DNA of 48,261 nucleotides from positions 1 through 48,261 of the forward strand of contig CAYSPJ010000025.1 in assembly GCA_964432875.1 (NCBI GenBank). Reading direction: 5' to 3'. Origin of the DNA: JACJYE01 sp964432875. Lineage in GTDB: Bacteria; Bacteroidota; Bacteroidia; Chitinophagales; Saprospiraceae. The notes beneath the pieces are model-generated. The model did not search any database, had not been told where the DNA came from, and worked only from the letters and a program-made list of their open reading frames with translations. Position 1 is the first letter of the stretch, and every line of letters begins with the position of its first letter. Below are positions 25,942 through 34,493 of this stretch, in pieces. The position numbers were made by a program, and so were the translations under genes.

Positions 25942-25989
25942 TATAGTCTGCCAAGTCAAAATTCATGAATTTTGACTTGGCAGACTATA
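25942..25989. terminator. Perfect 48-bp palindrome after the HtrA-like gene
   Basis: Two 24-nt arms are exact complements with no spacer (left arm TATAGTCTGCCAAGTC... from 25942, centre at 25965/25966 within ATTCATGAAT). It begins 3 nt after the stop codon of the HtrA-like protease gene, so a transcription-end hairpin is likely, but a spacer-free perfect palindrome this long is unusual and no T-run follows. Confidence 0.75.
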
Positions 25990-25992
25990 AAG

Positions 25993-27165
25993 CTACTGTG
26001 CGGGGTCCAGCTTCACGTTAAACTCTATTTCCGACTTGCCGCGCAAGACGCGCACTTTTACCAGCTCGCCGGGTTTGTACTTTTCCAGAGCCAGCAGCAG
26101 GTCGTTGTTCGATTTGATGCGTTCGGTGCCCAGTTGGACGATGATGTCGCCCATGTCGATGGCGCCAGAGCGGTCGCGGGTAGTGGGCTTGATGCCAGCT
26201 TTCTGTGCAGCGCTGCCTTCTACCACATAAATGACCAGGGCACCTTCCAGCCCCAAGCGGGTGACGAGCTGCTGGCGGGCAAGCTCCACTCCTAGCGATG
26301 GGCGCTTGAGCTCGCCGTATTTAATCAGTTCGGGCACGACCCAGCTGACTACATCCACCGGGATGGAAAAGCCGATGCCCGCTGAGGCGCCGGAAGGGCT
26401 ATAAATTGCCGTATTGACGCCGATGAGGCGGCCGGAGGAATCCAGTAAAGGGCCACCGGAATTGCCGGGGTTGATGGCGGCATCGGTTTGGATGACATCG
26501 CGGATGGGGATACCTGCAACAGATTGGATTTCCCGGCCCAGGGCGCTGACGATGCCAGTGGTTAGGGTCTGGTCCAATCCAAAAGGATTGCCGATGGCAT
26601 AAACGGACTGCCCCACGCGTAGGTTTTCGGAGATACCGACTGGTATGGGCTGTAGCGCCTTGGCCGGGGCTTCAATCAACAAAACTGCCAGGTCTTTCTC
26701 CGGGGCGACGCCGACCAGCCGGGCTGGCCAGGCCGAGCGGTCGGCCAGGGTCACCATAGCACGGTCGGCACCCTGGATGACGTGATAATTAGTGACGATG
26801 TGCCCCGTTTTGTCCCAAACGAAAGCGGAACCATTGCCGCGCGGGATTTCAGTGACATTGCGCGTGAAATAATCCGTGCGCATCACTGAGGTATTGATAA
26901 AGCAGACCGAGGGGGCTGCTTCTTCAAACAAGCGGATGGTGGCTCTTTCGGCGGAATTAAGGCGGCTATCGGGGCCTGCCTCGCTCGTGCCAGGGAAGGA
27001 AGCGTTGGCAGGCGTGCCCTCGCCCCGGCTGCCTTGGCCTTGATCAGCCGGTTCTTCCATCTTGGGCCCATCATGCGGCTTGTCTTTGCTTTTCCAGGCG
27101 ACGCCGCCAAGGAAACCCAGTGCCAGCAGGGCGATCCAGAGTAAAATACGGGATTGGTTTGCCAT
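25993..27165 (-). CDS. HtrA/DegS-like S1C serine protease with one PDZ domain
   Basis: 390 residues. A single N-terminal membrane anchor (ILLWIALLALGFLGGVAW) and a Gly/Pro/Glu-rich linker precede a trypsin-like domain with the full catalytic triad: TNYHV (H128), EKDLAVL (D158) and NPGNSGGPL (S236). One PDZ domain follows (about 285-385, GLEGALVIYVVEGSAAQKAGIKPT, then GDIIVQLGTERI). A single PDZ and a membrane anchor match the DegS type more than DegP. It should cut misfolded or signal proteins in the periplasm. The gene stands alone, diverging from the GPH symporter gene, and ends 3 nt before a perfect 48-bp palindrome. No RseA/RpoE genes are nearby, so a link to envelope-stress signalling is only by family. 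Confidence 0.95.
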   Translation of the reverse strand: MANQSRILLWIALLALGFLGGVAWKSKDKPHDGPKMEEPADQGQGSRGEGTPANASFPGTSEAGPDSRLNSAERATIRLFEEAAPSVCFINTSVMRTDYFTRNVTEIPRGNGSAFVWDKTGHIVTNYHVIQGADRAMVTLADRSAWPARLVGVAPEKDLAVLLIEAPAKALQPIPVGISENLRVGQSVYAIGNPFGLDQTLTTGIVSALGREIQSVAGIPIRDVIQTDAAINPGNSGGPLLDSSGRLIGVNTAIYSPSGASAGIGFSIPVDVVSWVVPELIKYGELKRPSLGVELARQQLVTRLGLEGALVIYVVEGSAAQKAGIKPTTRDRSGAIDMGDIIVQLGTERIKSNNDLLLALEKYKPGELVKVRVLRGKSEIEFNVKLDPAQ

Positions 27166-27316
27166 AGTATTTCAGTTAAGTTTTTGTAGATTTGATTATA
27201 GAAACAAAAACGGGCAAAATTAGTGCTATCTTTCGGGGCAAAAAGTGGCAGGTTTTAAGGCTTGCCATCGTCGTGCCTGCTAATTAAAGTTGCGAGTATA
27301 TTAAAAGCAAATATCT

Positions 27317-27322
27317 GGAGGA
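27317..27322 (+). promoter_or_regulatory. Shine-Dalgarno-like GGAGGA
   Basis: GGAGGA lies 10 nt before the ATG at 27333, a good Shine-Dalgarno site in a window where these are rare. It fixes the start of the GPH symporter gene. A TATCTTTC element at 27227-27234 may be the promoter. Confidence 0.5.
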
Positions 27323-27332
27323 CATTATAGAA

Positions 27333-28664
27333 ATGCCGCACAATGCGCTCCCCTTGTGGAAGCAAATCGGATATGCCACTGGCATGTTGGGCTGGTCTAT
27401 TATGATTAATATCATCGCGGTCATGCTCATCTATTTTTATGTGCCGCCCTCCAATTCGGGAATGGGGTTGCTAATCCCCCAAGCGACTATTTTTGGGGTG
27501 TTTACTTCACTTTCTTTGATTGCGGCCAGCGGCCGGCTACTGGATGCGATTACGGACCCATTGCTGGCTTCTTTCAGCGATCGCTCGCAGCACCCCAAGG
27601 GGCGCCGCTTGCCATTTATGAAAATGGCCATCCTGCCTTCGGTATTATTTGGGTTGTTGATTTTTGTGCCGCTGGAATATTTGGAAAGCTACCGCAACGT
27701 CTGGTGGCTGATGTTCATCCAGGCTGCTTTTTACGTGTCGATCACCGCTTACATCATCCCTTACAATGCCTTGCTGCCTGAGCTGGCACCAGATGCGGAA
27801 TCCAAAGTCAGGCTTTCCACCTGGCTCTCCCTGGCTTTTGTGGTGGGGATTATTTTCTCTTCCCAGGCCCCGGTCATCGCCGATTTGATAGAGCATATTT
27901 TCCACATTAACCATCGCCATACCGCTTTCCAGCTCTCTATCGGGAGTTTGTTCGTATTGGGGGGCTGCTTCATGCTGATCCCGGTATTGACTATTGACGA
28001 GCGGCGCTACTGCAGCGGAGCGCCGACTTCGGTGCCTTTGGTTCCTGCTCTAAAGCACATTTTATCCAACCGCAACTTCCTGGTTTTCATCACGGCTGAC
28101 TTATCTTATTTTGTGGCCATCACGGTCATCAGCAGCAGCATGCTCTATCTGGTGCGCTCGCTATTATTTCTGGAAGAAGCTATCGGCGGGCAAGTGATGG
28201 GGGTGATGGTGTTATCCTCTTTGCTATTCTACCCTCTGGTAATCCGGTTGGCTGGCCAGCTGGGCAAACGCAAGCTGGTGATGTGGTCGTTGTTTTTTCT
28301 GGGGTTATTGCTGTTGGGGATGTCTTTTCTGGGGAAAATTCCTTTGCCGCCAAAGACTCAAATCTTCGGTTTTGCCATTTTGGCGGCCATTCCCGGCGCT
28401 TTCCTGGGTATCTTGCCCTATGCCATCATTGCCGAAATATCGGAACGAGATGGCCAGCATACCGGCGAACAGAAAGAGGGCATGTTCTTTGCGGTGCGCA
28501 ATTTCTCGATCAAGCTGGGGCAGACGATCGGCATTATGGGCTTTGCCATCCTCACGCTGTGGGGTAAAGACCCCCACGATGATATGGGCATCCGCCTGGC
28601 GCTGGTATTTGGCGGCTTGCTCTGCCTGGTTGCCGGCTTAATCTTTACCCGTTTTCGCGAATAA
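27333..28664 (+). CDS. MFS sugar symporter, GPH (glycoside-pentoside-hexuronide):cation type
   Basis: 443 residues with about twelve membrane helices. The motif GRLLDAITDPLLASFSDRSQHPKGRRLPF between the second and third helices is the hallmark of the GPH/MelB family, as is YITA-like IIPYNALLPELAPD. Such carriers import glycosides with H+ or Na+. No hydrolase gene is adjacent, so the sugar is unknown; the glucan genes at 9-21 kb offer one possible context. The start is supported by an SD-like GGAGGA. Its TAA stop (28662-28664) abuts the stop codon of the convergent gene with no base between, so the two transcripts must overlap at their 3' ends. Confidence 0.9.
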   Translation: MPHNALPLWKQIGYATGMLGWSIMINIIAVMLIYFYVPPSNSGMGLLIPQATIFGVFTSLSLIAASGRLLDAITDPLLASFSDRSQHPKGRRLPFMKMAILPSVLFGLLIFVPLEYLESYRNVWWLMFIQAAFYVSITAYIIPYNALLPELAPDAESKVRLSTWLSLAFVVGIIFSSQAPVIADLIEHIFHINHRHTAFQLSIGSLFVLGGCFMLIPVLTIDERRYCSGAPTSVPLVPALKHILSNRNFLVFITADLSYFVAITVISSSMLYLVRSLLFLEEAIGGQVMGVMVLSSLLFYPLVIRLAGQLGKRKLVMWSLFFLGLLLLGMSFLGKIPLPPKTQIFGFAILAAIPGAFLGILPYAIIAEISERDGQHTGEQKEGMFFAVRNFSIKLGQTIGIMGFAILTLWGKDPHDDMGIRLALVFGGLLCLVAGLIFTRFRE

Positions 28665-29945
28665 TCAGGTTTTGCGCTTTTTCTTTTTGGCTGCCGGGAA
28701 GAGCACGTTGTTCAAAATGAGGCGGTAGCCCGGCGAGTTGGGGTGTAGGCTCAGGTCCGTTTCCGGGTCGTGCACGTAGTGGCGATAATCCTCCGGATCG
28801 TGTCCGCCGTAGAACGTCCAGAAGCCCTGGCCATAATTGCTGTGGATATACCGAGCCTCCTTTAGCGGCTTATTGTCGCCCAGGATGGTTGCACTGGATT
28901 TGATGTATTCCTTGAGGAAACCCGTTGTCTGCCCCATGAAGCCCTTCACGGTGCGAGTGTGGTTTTGAGTCAGCATGGTGGGCACGGGGTCCCACTTGGC
29001 TGAGTAGTCGAAGAGGGTGAAATAATCCTGTTCAGGATTGATATTGCGGCCGCGGGAATGGTCGATAGTAGAGTATTCATACTCCAGTGGGTTGCGGATG
29101 AGCTCAAAGTTCTCAAAGGCAAAGGTCTTGCTAAAATCGAGTTTGCTCTGGGCATTGGGGTCGGCTGGGTCGCCATCGTACATTTCGGCGCAGATGTCCA
29201 CGCCTTCGGCTGCCAGGGCGATATCGTAAGTATCGGTAGCTGAGCACATGGCAAACATAAAACCGCCGCCCACCACGTATTCCTTGATGCGCTTGACTAC
29301 GGCCAGCTTCAATTGGGATACTTTATTATAGCCCAGCTCGCTGGCCAAAGCCTCCATGCGCCGTTGATTTTCGCGATACCAGGGCTGGGTGTGGTAAGTG
29401 CGGTAAAAGCGGCCATACTGCCCAGTGAAGTCTTCGTGGTGCAAGTGCAGCCAGTCATATTTGACCAATTCGTCATTGATTACTTCCCGGTCATAAATAG
29501 TGGTGTAGGGGATTTCGGCATAGGTCAGCACCAGGGTCACGGCATCGTCCCAAGGCTGGATTTTTTCCCCCTGGGCATTCATGTCAGGAGTATAAACTGC
29601 TATTTTGGGCGCCTTTTCCAGCTTCATAGCATCCATGTTGACATCGGGGTTAGATATCTCATCGATGATTTTGTTGAATTGGGCATCGGCGATGATTTCA
29701 AAGCTGACGCCGCGGGTGAGGCATTCCTTTTCGAATACCCGGTTGTGGGCAAAGGCGAAACTGCCGCCTCGGTAATTGAGCAGCCACCAGGCTTCTGCGC
29801 CACCCTCCAATACCCAGTAGGTGATGCCATAAGCTTTGAGGTGGTCGCGTTGTGACTCGGCGTCCATGGGCAGTAAGATATAAGCAGCTTGCAACTGTAG
29901 GGCAAAGGCTATGAGGGTCAGCACAGCGAGAAACTTCTTCATCAT
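28665..29945 (-). CDS. Secreted GATase-like protein of the family labelled 'asparagine synthetase B'
   Basis: 426 residues. A signal peptide (MMKKFLAVLTLIAFALQLQA) is followed by AYILLPMDAESQRDHLKAYGITYWVL, the conserved start of a Bacteroidota family commonly annotated as asparagine synthetase B. I see no asparagine synthetase ATP-binding (PPi-loop) motif, and the N-terminal Cys nucleophile of glutaminases is absent. Instead VGGGFMFAMCSATDTYDIAL resembles the nucleophile elbow of class I glutamine-amidotransferase or ThuA-like folds, and the C-terminus holds GFWTFYGGHDPEDYRHYVHDP. An export signal also argues against amino-acid synthesis. The name is therefore probably a misnomer, and the true role is unknown. 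The C-terminal KKKKRKT tail is unusual. Stop codons of this and the GPH gene abut. Confidence 0.82.
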   Translation of the reverse strand: MMKKFLAVLTLIAFALQLQAAYILLPMDAESQRDHLKAYGITYWVLEGGAEAWWLLNYRGGSFAFAHNRVFEKECLTRGVSFEIIADAQFNKIIDEISNPDVNMDAMKLEKAPKIAVYTPDMNAQGEKIQPWDDAVTLVLTYAEIPYTTIYDREVINDELVKYDWLHLHHEDFTGQYGRFYRTYHTQPWYRENQRRMEALASELGYNKVSQLKLAVVKRIKEYVVGGGFMFAMCSATDTYDIALAAEGVDICAEMYDGDPADPNAQSKLDFSKTFAFENFELIRNPLEYEYSTIDHSRGRNINPEQDYFTLFDYSAKWDPVPTMLTQNHTRTVKGFMGQTTGFLKEYIKSSATILGDNKPLKEARYIHSNYGQGFWTFYGGHDPEDYRHYVHDPETDLSLHPNSPGYRLILNNVLFPAAKKKKRKT

Positions 29946-30319
29946 GTCGTCTCAGTATTTGGTTGTACCTATCATTAACACACCAAAACGGGAAATAGTG
30001 TAAGGGGAGGGTAAAAAAAGGGATAGAATCTCTGCTCTTGGGGGCCCGGCAAAGGAATTCGATCCCTAGTGCTGTCGGCTTAGTTGGATGGGAGGCGTAG
30101 TGGGTATGTCCCAACAACTTTCGAGAAGTCTGGGGGATGGCTGGGGTAACTTGCCGAAAGTATGGTGTAGGTGCTTTTTCCACACAACCCCCGCCACTTC
30201 CCAGCCGTTATAGTAAGCCGGGGCAGAAATAGAATAGAGTGAAAATTGCTGCCAAGCGCGCAGATTTACCTAAATTCGCCACCCGAAACCCTGGAGCCAA
30301 TAAAACACAAAACGTTTAC
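29946..30319. other. Intergenic region between divergent genes
   Basis: 374 nt without a convincing gene. The right end contains TAAATTCG (30271-30278), the same -7 variant seen at 3753-3760, as a likely promoter for the VWA protein gene. No clear -33 element and no long repeat were seen. Confidence 0.55.
30271..30278 (+). promoter_or_regulatory. Possible -7 element TAAATTCG
   Basis: One mismatch to TAnnTTTG, about 42 nt before the ATG at 30320; it argues against the GTG at 30239, which lies upstream of it, as the start codon. Confidence 0.35.
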
Positions 30320-32419
30320 ATGGAAAATATCAGCTTTCAATATCCATCCTGGTATATCATCCTTTGCTTAATGCTCGGGCTGGCTTATGCCGGTGCCCTA
30401 TACTACCGCAACAAAACTTTCCGGGAACAATCCCCCTGGCTGAGCCTGCTCATGGCGGGTATCCGTTTTTTGGCCGTTACTGGCATTGCGTTGCTCCTAC
30501 TCGAGCCCTTGCTCAAAAGCGTCGTGCGAGAAGTCCAAAAACCAGTAGTAGTACTGGCGCAAGATGAGTCTGAGTCCATCGCCCTGGGGATGAGCGAAAC
30601 CGAGCGGGCGGCCTATCAGGAAGCCCTCGAAGCGCTGCAGGATGAACTGGGTGAAACCTACGACCTCAAAACCTATGCCTTTGGCAGCAGCGTGCGCGAA
30701 GGTATCGATTTTACCTATCAGGACAAGTCTACTAATACTGCCGAGCTGCTCACCGAGGTGTATGACCTGTACAGCAACCAAAACCTGGGCGCGGTCATTT
30801 TGGCCACTGACGGGATATACAACCAGGGCAGCAACCCTTCTTATATCACCAAAAAGCTGGGCGCACCGATTTTCTCCATCGCATTGGGGGATACCACCGC
30901 CCGGCGCGACCTGCTGGTCAAGCGGCTGTTCCACAACCGCATCGCCTACCTGGGCGACAAGTTCAGTGTACAGGTGGATATTGCTGCCGAGAATGCCGTC
31001 GGCACCTCTAGCCGCCTGAGTGTATATAAAATTGAGGGTAGTGCCAGCCGATTGCTACAGCAGTTCCCGGTCAGTATCAACAGCAACGATTTCTTCGAGA
31101 CCCGCGAGTTTGTCCTCGATGCCGACCAGCCTGGGGTACAGCGTTTCCGCCTGGTGCTGAGCGAAATCAGCGGCGAGGCTACTTTGGCCAACAATAGCAA
31201 AGAGATATTTGTAGATGTACTGGACGCCCGGCAGAAAATCCTCTTGCTGGCCAATGCCCCACATCCCGATCTGGCGGCTTTGAAGCAAGCCATTTCCACG
31301 AATAAAAATTATGAAGTTAAAATCGCCTACATCAACAACCTGAAGGAGGATGTGGGCCGTTTCGACTTCGTCATCCTGCACCAATTGCCGAGCCGGGCCA
31401 ACGATGCGGCCGCGGTGTTCAATACGATTGCCCGACAAGATATCTCCCACCTCTTTATCACCGGGGCGCAGACGGATTATGGGCGGCTCAACCAGTTGCA
31501 AAACCTGGTCAGCATCCGCCCCGGGGGGAGCAACATCAATGAGGTTCAAGCCCGCATCGTGCCTTCTTTTGGTTTGTTCAAGCTCAGCGATGCCCTGCAG
31601 AACCAGCTCTCTAATTTTCCTCCTCTGCTGGCACCCTTTGGCGAATATCAGCTTGCCGGCGATGCCCAAGCCCTGCTGCAACAGCGCATCGGCAAGATCG
31701 ATACGCCTTACCCCCTGCTGGTTTTTGGCCAACAAGGCCAGGCCAAGGCAGGCTTGCTTTTGGGCGAGAACAGCTGGCGCTGGCGGCTCTTTGACCACCT
31801 CCAAAACCGCAATCATGAAATATTCGACGAGCTGATGACCAAAACGGTGCAGTATCTTAGCCTCAAAGAGGATAAGCGCCGCTTCCGCGTCAACCTCACC
31901 AAAAATATTTTTGATGAGAACGAGAACATCTATTTTGATGCCGAGCTCTACAACGAAAGTTTCGAACTGGTCAACGAGCCCGACGCCAGCCTGATTATCA
32001 CCGATAGCGAGGGCAAAGACTATAACTTTACTTTCAATAAAAGCGGCAACGCCTACCGCCTCAATGCCGGCATCCTTCCCGTGGGCAACTACACGTTTAA
32101 GGCTGCTACGGTTTACAGCCGCGAAAACCTCAGCTATAGCGGCCAGTTTAGCGTGCAGCCCATCCAACTGGAATCTTATGCCAGCCGGGCTGACCACAAT
32201 ATGCTGCGCTTGCTCAGCGAGGAGTTTGGTGGGCAAGTGTTTTTCCCCGCCGAAATCGGCCGTATCGCCGAGCTCATCCGTAGCCAAGGCACCATTAAGC
32301 CGGTCATTTACGAAACTTCTAAAACCCAGCCCGTCATCAACTACAAATGGCTTTTCTTCCTCCTCCTTATCCTGCTGTCGCTGGAATGGTTCTTACGGCG
32401 GTATTTCGGAGGTTATTAA
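30320..32419 (+). CDS. Membrane-anchored VWA-like protein, unknown function
   Basis: 699 residues from the ATG at 30320 (MENISFQYPSWYIILC). Two N-terminal membrane helices (about 12-28 and 42-62) precede a von Willebrand factor A-like domain: VVVLAQDESESIALG carries the DxSxS metal site, and LGAVILATDGIYNQGSNP the distal TDG. A beta-sandwich region follows (about 215-310), then a GATase-like alpha/beta domain (KILLLANAPHPDLAALKQAI), another beta-sandwich and a C-terminal membrane helix (KWLFFLLLILLSLEWFLRRYFGGY). This layout is shared by Bacteroidota proteins usually labelled VWA domain protein or hypothetical. It probably assembles or scaffolds something at the inner membrane through its periplasmic domains. 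BatA/MoxR-type partners are not adjacent. Confidence 0.85.
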   Translation: MENISFQYPSWYIILCLMLGLAYAGALYYRNKTFREQSPWLSLLMAGIRFLAVTGIALLLLEPLLKSVVREVQKPVVVLAQDESESIALGMSETERAAYQEALEALQDELGETYDLKTYAFGSSVREGIDFTYQDKSTNTAELLTEVYDLYSNQNLGAVILATDGIYNQGSNPSYITKKLGAPIFSIALGDTTARRDLLVKRLFHNRIAYLGDKFSVQVDIAAENAVGTSSRLSVYKIEGSASRLLQQFPVSINSNDFFETREFVLDADQPGVQRFRLVLSEISGEATLANNSKEIFVDVLDARQKILLLANAPHPDLAALKQAISTNKNYEVKIAYINNLKEDVGRFDFVILHQLPSRANDAAAVFNTIARQDISHLFITGAQTDYGRLNQLQNLVSIRPGGSNINEVQARIVPSFGLFKLSDALQNQLSNFPPLLAPFGEYQLAGDAQALLQQRIGKIDTPYPLLVFGQQGQAKAGLLLGENSWRWRLFDHLQNRNHEIFDELMTKTVQYLSLKEDKRRFRVNLTKNIFDENENIYFDAELYNESFELVNEPDASLIITDSEGKDYNFTFNKSGNAYRLNAGILPVGNYTFKAATVYSRENLSYSGQFSVQPIQLESYASRADHNMLRLLSEEFGGQVFFPAEIGRIAELIRSQGTIKPVIYETSKTQPVINYKWLFFLLLILLSLEWFLRRYFGGY

Positions 32420-32566
32420 GGGATGCATAGGTAGGGCTGGGTCGATCGAGATGCTTACCGGGGGGCAAGCCGAAAAATGGGTGTTAGGGGGCATTGAGCC
32501 GGGAAGACAGGAGGCGCAGCTTGGCGGAGTAAGCTACTTTTTTGGATAAGACAAAAGCATTCCAGC

Positions 32567-33220
32567 ATGTTTAAAATTAACGATTCGGTCAAAGTGAAAA
32601 CAGGGATTAAAGATCCCGATACAGGGAAATACGACATGAGCCACTGGCAGGGGCGCGTCTGTGAAATCGAAGAGGTGGAGGGCTATCCGCCAGTGATTAC
32701 CATCGCTTGGGATAGCCTGACGCTGAAAGGCATGCCCAAATCGTTTATCGAAGAAAGCATCCGGGATGGCTATGCTTTTGAGGAGATGAACCTGTATGTA
32801 CGTGATGTAGAACGCACCGAGCCGCGGGATATGCTCCACGACAGCAGTGAAATTGTCCGTTCGTTGGAAGAGTTGTTTGCGTGGGTGGAGGCCGGAAAAC
32901 AGGCTAAGCGGATACAGGCAGTGGAGGATGCTTGCTTAAACGATTTTGACCTCATCCATCATTGGTTCACACATCTGTACAGAAACATGGAGATACCCTG
33001 CAAAGTGATCTACAAGGGCGGCTCCAATCCCGACCTTCGGGCAGGCATAGAAATCACCATCAATGGCCTTTTGGATGCCAATGACAAAGCGGGGGTAATC
33101 GGTTCTGCCATGCTCAACCGGCGTTTGGTTCAGGTGCGGCTTTGTGAAATAGAGCCAGCCGAAAAAACGCAAGGCACCGAGGCCCTGGAGGATTATGTGG
33201 TTTGGTTTGCTAACCGCTAA
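32567..33220 (+). CDS. Hypothetical protein with SH3-like N-terminus
   Basis: 217 residues, no signal peptide or membrane helix. The N-terminal 85 residues (FKINDSVKVKTGIKDPDTGKY, SHWQGRVCEIEE, ITIAWDSLTLKGMPKSFI) have the layout of a small KOW/SH3-like barrel seen in uncharacterised bacterial proteins: a V-K-V-K start, a W-Q-G-R turn and a WDSLTL strand. The rest is mixed helical and strand (HDSSEIVRSLEELFAWVE, then HHWFTHLYRNMEIPCKVIYKG), probably a second small domain. No catalytic motif is visible and I do not recognise a named function. It is a single gene, convergent with fbp, whose stop lies 15 nt away. A near-match promoter TACTTTTTTG precedes it. Confidence 0.75.
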   Translation: MFKINDSVKVKTGIKDPDTGKYDMSHWQGRVCEIEEVEGYPPVITIAWDSLTLKGMPKSFIEESIRDGYAFEEMNLYVRDVERTEPRDMLHDSSEIVRSLEELFAWVEAGKQAKRIQAVEDACLNDFDLIHHWFTHLYRNMEIPCKVIYKGGSNPDLRAGIEITINGLLDANDKAGVIGSAMLNRRLVQVRLCEIEPAEKTQGTEALEDYVVWFANR

Positions 33221-33235
33221 GCCCATGGCTTTACC

Positions 33236-34255
33236 TCAAATGGGCCCTTTAAAAGCCGGCGCTGCGCTATAGCGTTCTACGAAAGCTTTCATCTCATCTA
33301 CCATCTCGGGAGAGCCAATGGCGATGGTGTTGCGCTGATGCAGGTGTTGCACCGGCAAATCCAAGATGCGTTCCAGTTGGCAGGTGATGGCCTTTCCGCC
33401 GGCTTGCTCTACGATGTAGGACAGTGGGTTGCACTCATACACCAGGCGGAGTTTGCCCTGAGGGTACTTCCGGGTGTTGGGGTAGAGGAAAATCCCCCCT
33501 TGCAACATAATGCGGTGGATGTCAGATACCATCGAGCCGATATAGCGCTGTTTGAAATTCGAATCGGAGCAATGGTCGATATAACGGCGCATCTCCACGT
33601 CGAATTTGAGATAGTAGCCCTGGTTGACGGAGTACTGCTCGCCGCGTTTGGGGATTTTGACGTCGCGGTGAGAAAGGCAGAACTCGCCGATCGTGGGGTC
33701 GAGCGTAAAGCCGTTGACTCCACGGCCGGTGGTGTAAACCAAGATGGTGGAGGTGCCGTAGAGGACGTAGCCAGCGGCCACCAGTTGGGTGCCAGGCTGG
33801 AGGAAGTCTTCAAGTTGGCAGGGCCCTTCCGGGTCGCTGACCCGCCGGTAGATGCCAAAAATGGTGCCTACCGATACGTTGACGTCAATATTGGATGAGC
33901 CGTCCAGCGGATCGAAAACCACCACGTATTTGGAAGGTTTAGAGCCCAGCGACTGGATGGGGATGAAATCTTCGAGCTCTTCAGAAGCGATCCCACAGCA
34001 TTCGCCGCTGTTTTTCAGGCAATCGATGAGTTTGTCATTGGCGTACAGATCCAGTTTTTGCACATTTTCGCCGGAGGCATTCTCCTCGCCGGCCATGCCG
34101 AGGATATTGACCAGGCCAGCCTTGTTCACTTCGCGGTTGACGATTTTGGCAGCTACGCCAATGTCTCGCAGCAAGCCCGTCAATTCGCCGGAGGCAAACG
34201 GGAAGTCCTTCTGCCGGCGGATGATAAACTCATCTAAGGTCACGATTTGGTTCAT
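33236..34255 (-). CDS. fbp: Class I fructose-1,6-bisphosphatase
   Basis: 339 residues from the ATG at 34253-34255 (MNQIVTLDEFIIRRQ); the open frame extends 51 codons further but that part is low-complexity and lies beyond the promoter. It hydrolyses fructose 1,6-bisphosphate to fructose 6-phosphate, the committed step of gluconeogenesis, in the cytoplasm. Visible motifs: SGELTGLLRDIG, IASEELEDF, metal-binding VVFDPLDGSSNIDVNVSVGT, YIGSMVSDIHRIM, and the C-terminal LVYECNPLSYIVEQAGGKA. Length matches bacterial class I enzymes. A TATCTTTA element framed by a perfect 9-bp inverted repeat (34272-34299) lies just upstream and could be a regulated promoter. Convergent with the hypothetical gene, divergent from the ABC exporter. 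Confidence 0.96.
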   Translation of the reverse strand: MNQIVTLDEFIIRRQKDFPFASGELTGLLRDIGVAAKIVNREVNKAGLVNILGMAGEENASGENVQKLDLYANDKLIDCLKNSGECCGIASEELEDFIPIQSLGSKPSKYVVVFDPLDGSSNIDVNVSVGTIFGIYRRVSDPEGPCQLEDFLQPGTQLVAAGYVLYGTSTILVYTTGRGVNGFTLDPTIGEFCLSHRDVKIPKRGEQYSVNQGYYLKFDVEMRRYIDHCSDSNFKQRYIGSMVSDIHRIMLQGGIFLYPNTRKYPQGKLRLVYECNPLSYIVEQAGGKAITCQLERILDLPVQHLHQRNTIAIGSPEMVDEMKAFVERYSAAPAFKGPI

Positions 34256-34271
34256 GTTGGTCAGGTTTGTT

Positions 34272-34299
34272 TTACAAAGCATAAAGATAAGCTTTGTAA
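34272..34299 (-). promoter_or_regulatory. fbp promoter inside a 9-bp inverted repeat (candidate operator)
   Basis: TTACAAAGC (34272-34280) and GCTTTGTAA (34291-34299) are perfect complements separated by 10 nt, and the minus-strand -7 element TATCTTTA (34282-34289) lies exactly between them, 27 nt before the fbp start. A dimeric repressor bound here would block the promoter. Regulator unknown. Confidence 0.5.
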
Positions 34300-34493
34300 G
34301 CCGGAAAGCTAAGGCGGAGAGGAGTTTTTTTGGCGGTATCCCGCCATTATCTACCCGCTCGCCACCGCCTCCTATTCCGCCTCCCTTTTCTCGCTTGCGA
34401 CCCATCACAACAAATTTCCATCAAATGGGTTAATAGAATATTGTGCCGGTTTGAGTCGCAAAAAAAAAACCGGCCTGGATAAACCCGATTGCA

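Noticed and set aside
28650..28680. Terminator between the convergent GPH and 'asparagine synthetase B' genes
   Set aside because: The stop codons abut and no hairpin with a U-tract is visible within reach.
30040..30075. tRNA T-loop-like GAATTCGATCCC
   Set aside because: No acceptor stem, anticodon arm or D-loop can be formed around it.
31055..32287. Minus-strand open frame (410 codons) across the VWA protein gene
   Set aside because: Antisense shadow; composition is Val/Ala/Gly-rich with no domain.
34256..34408. N-terminal extension of FBPase (51 codons)
   Set aside because: Gly-rich low-complexity translation crossing the promoter; class I FBPases begin near MNQIVTLDEF.
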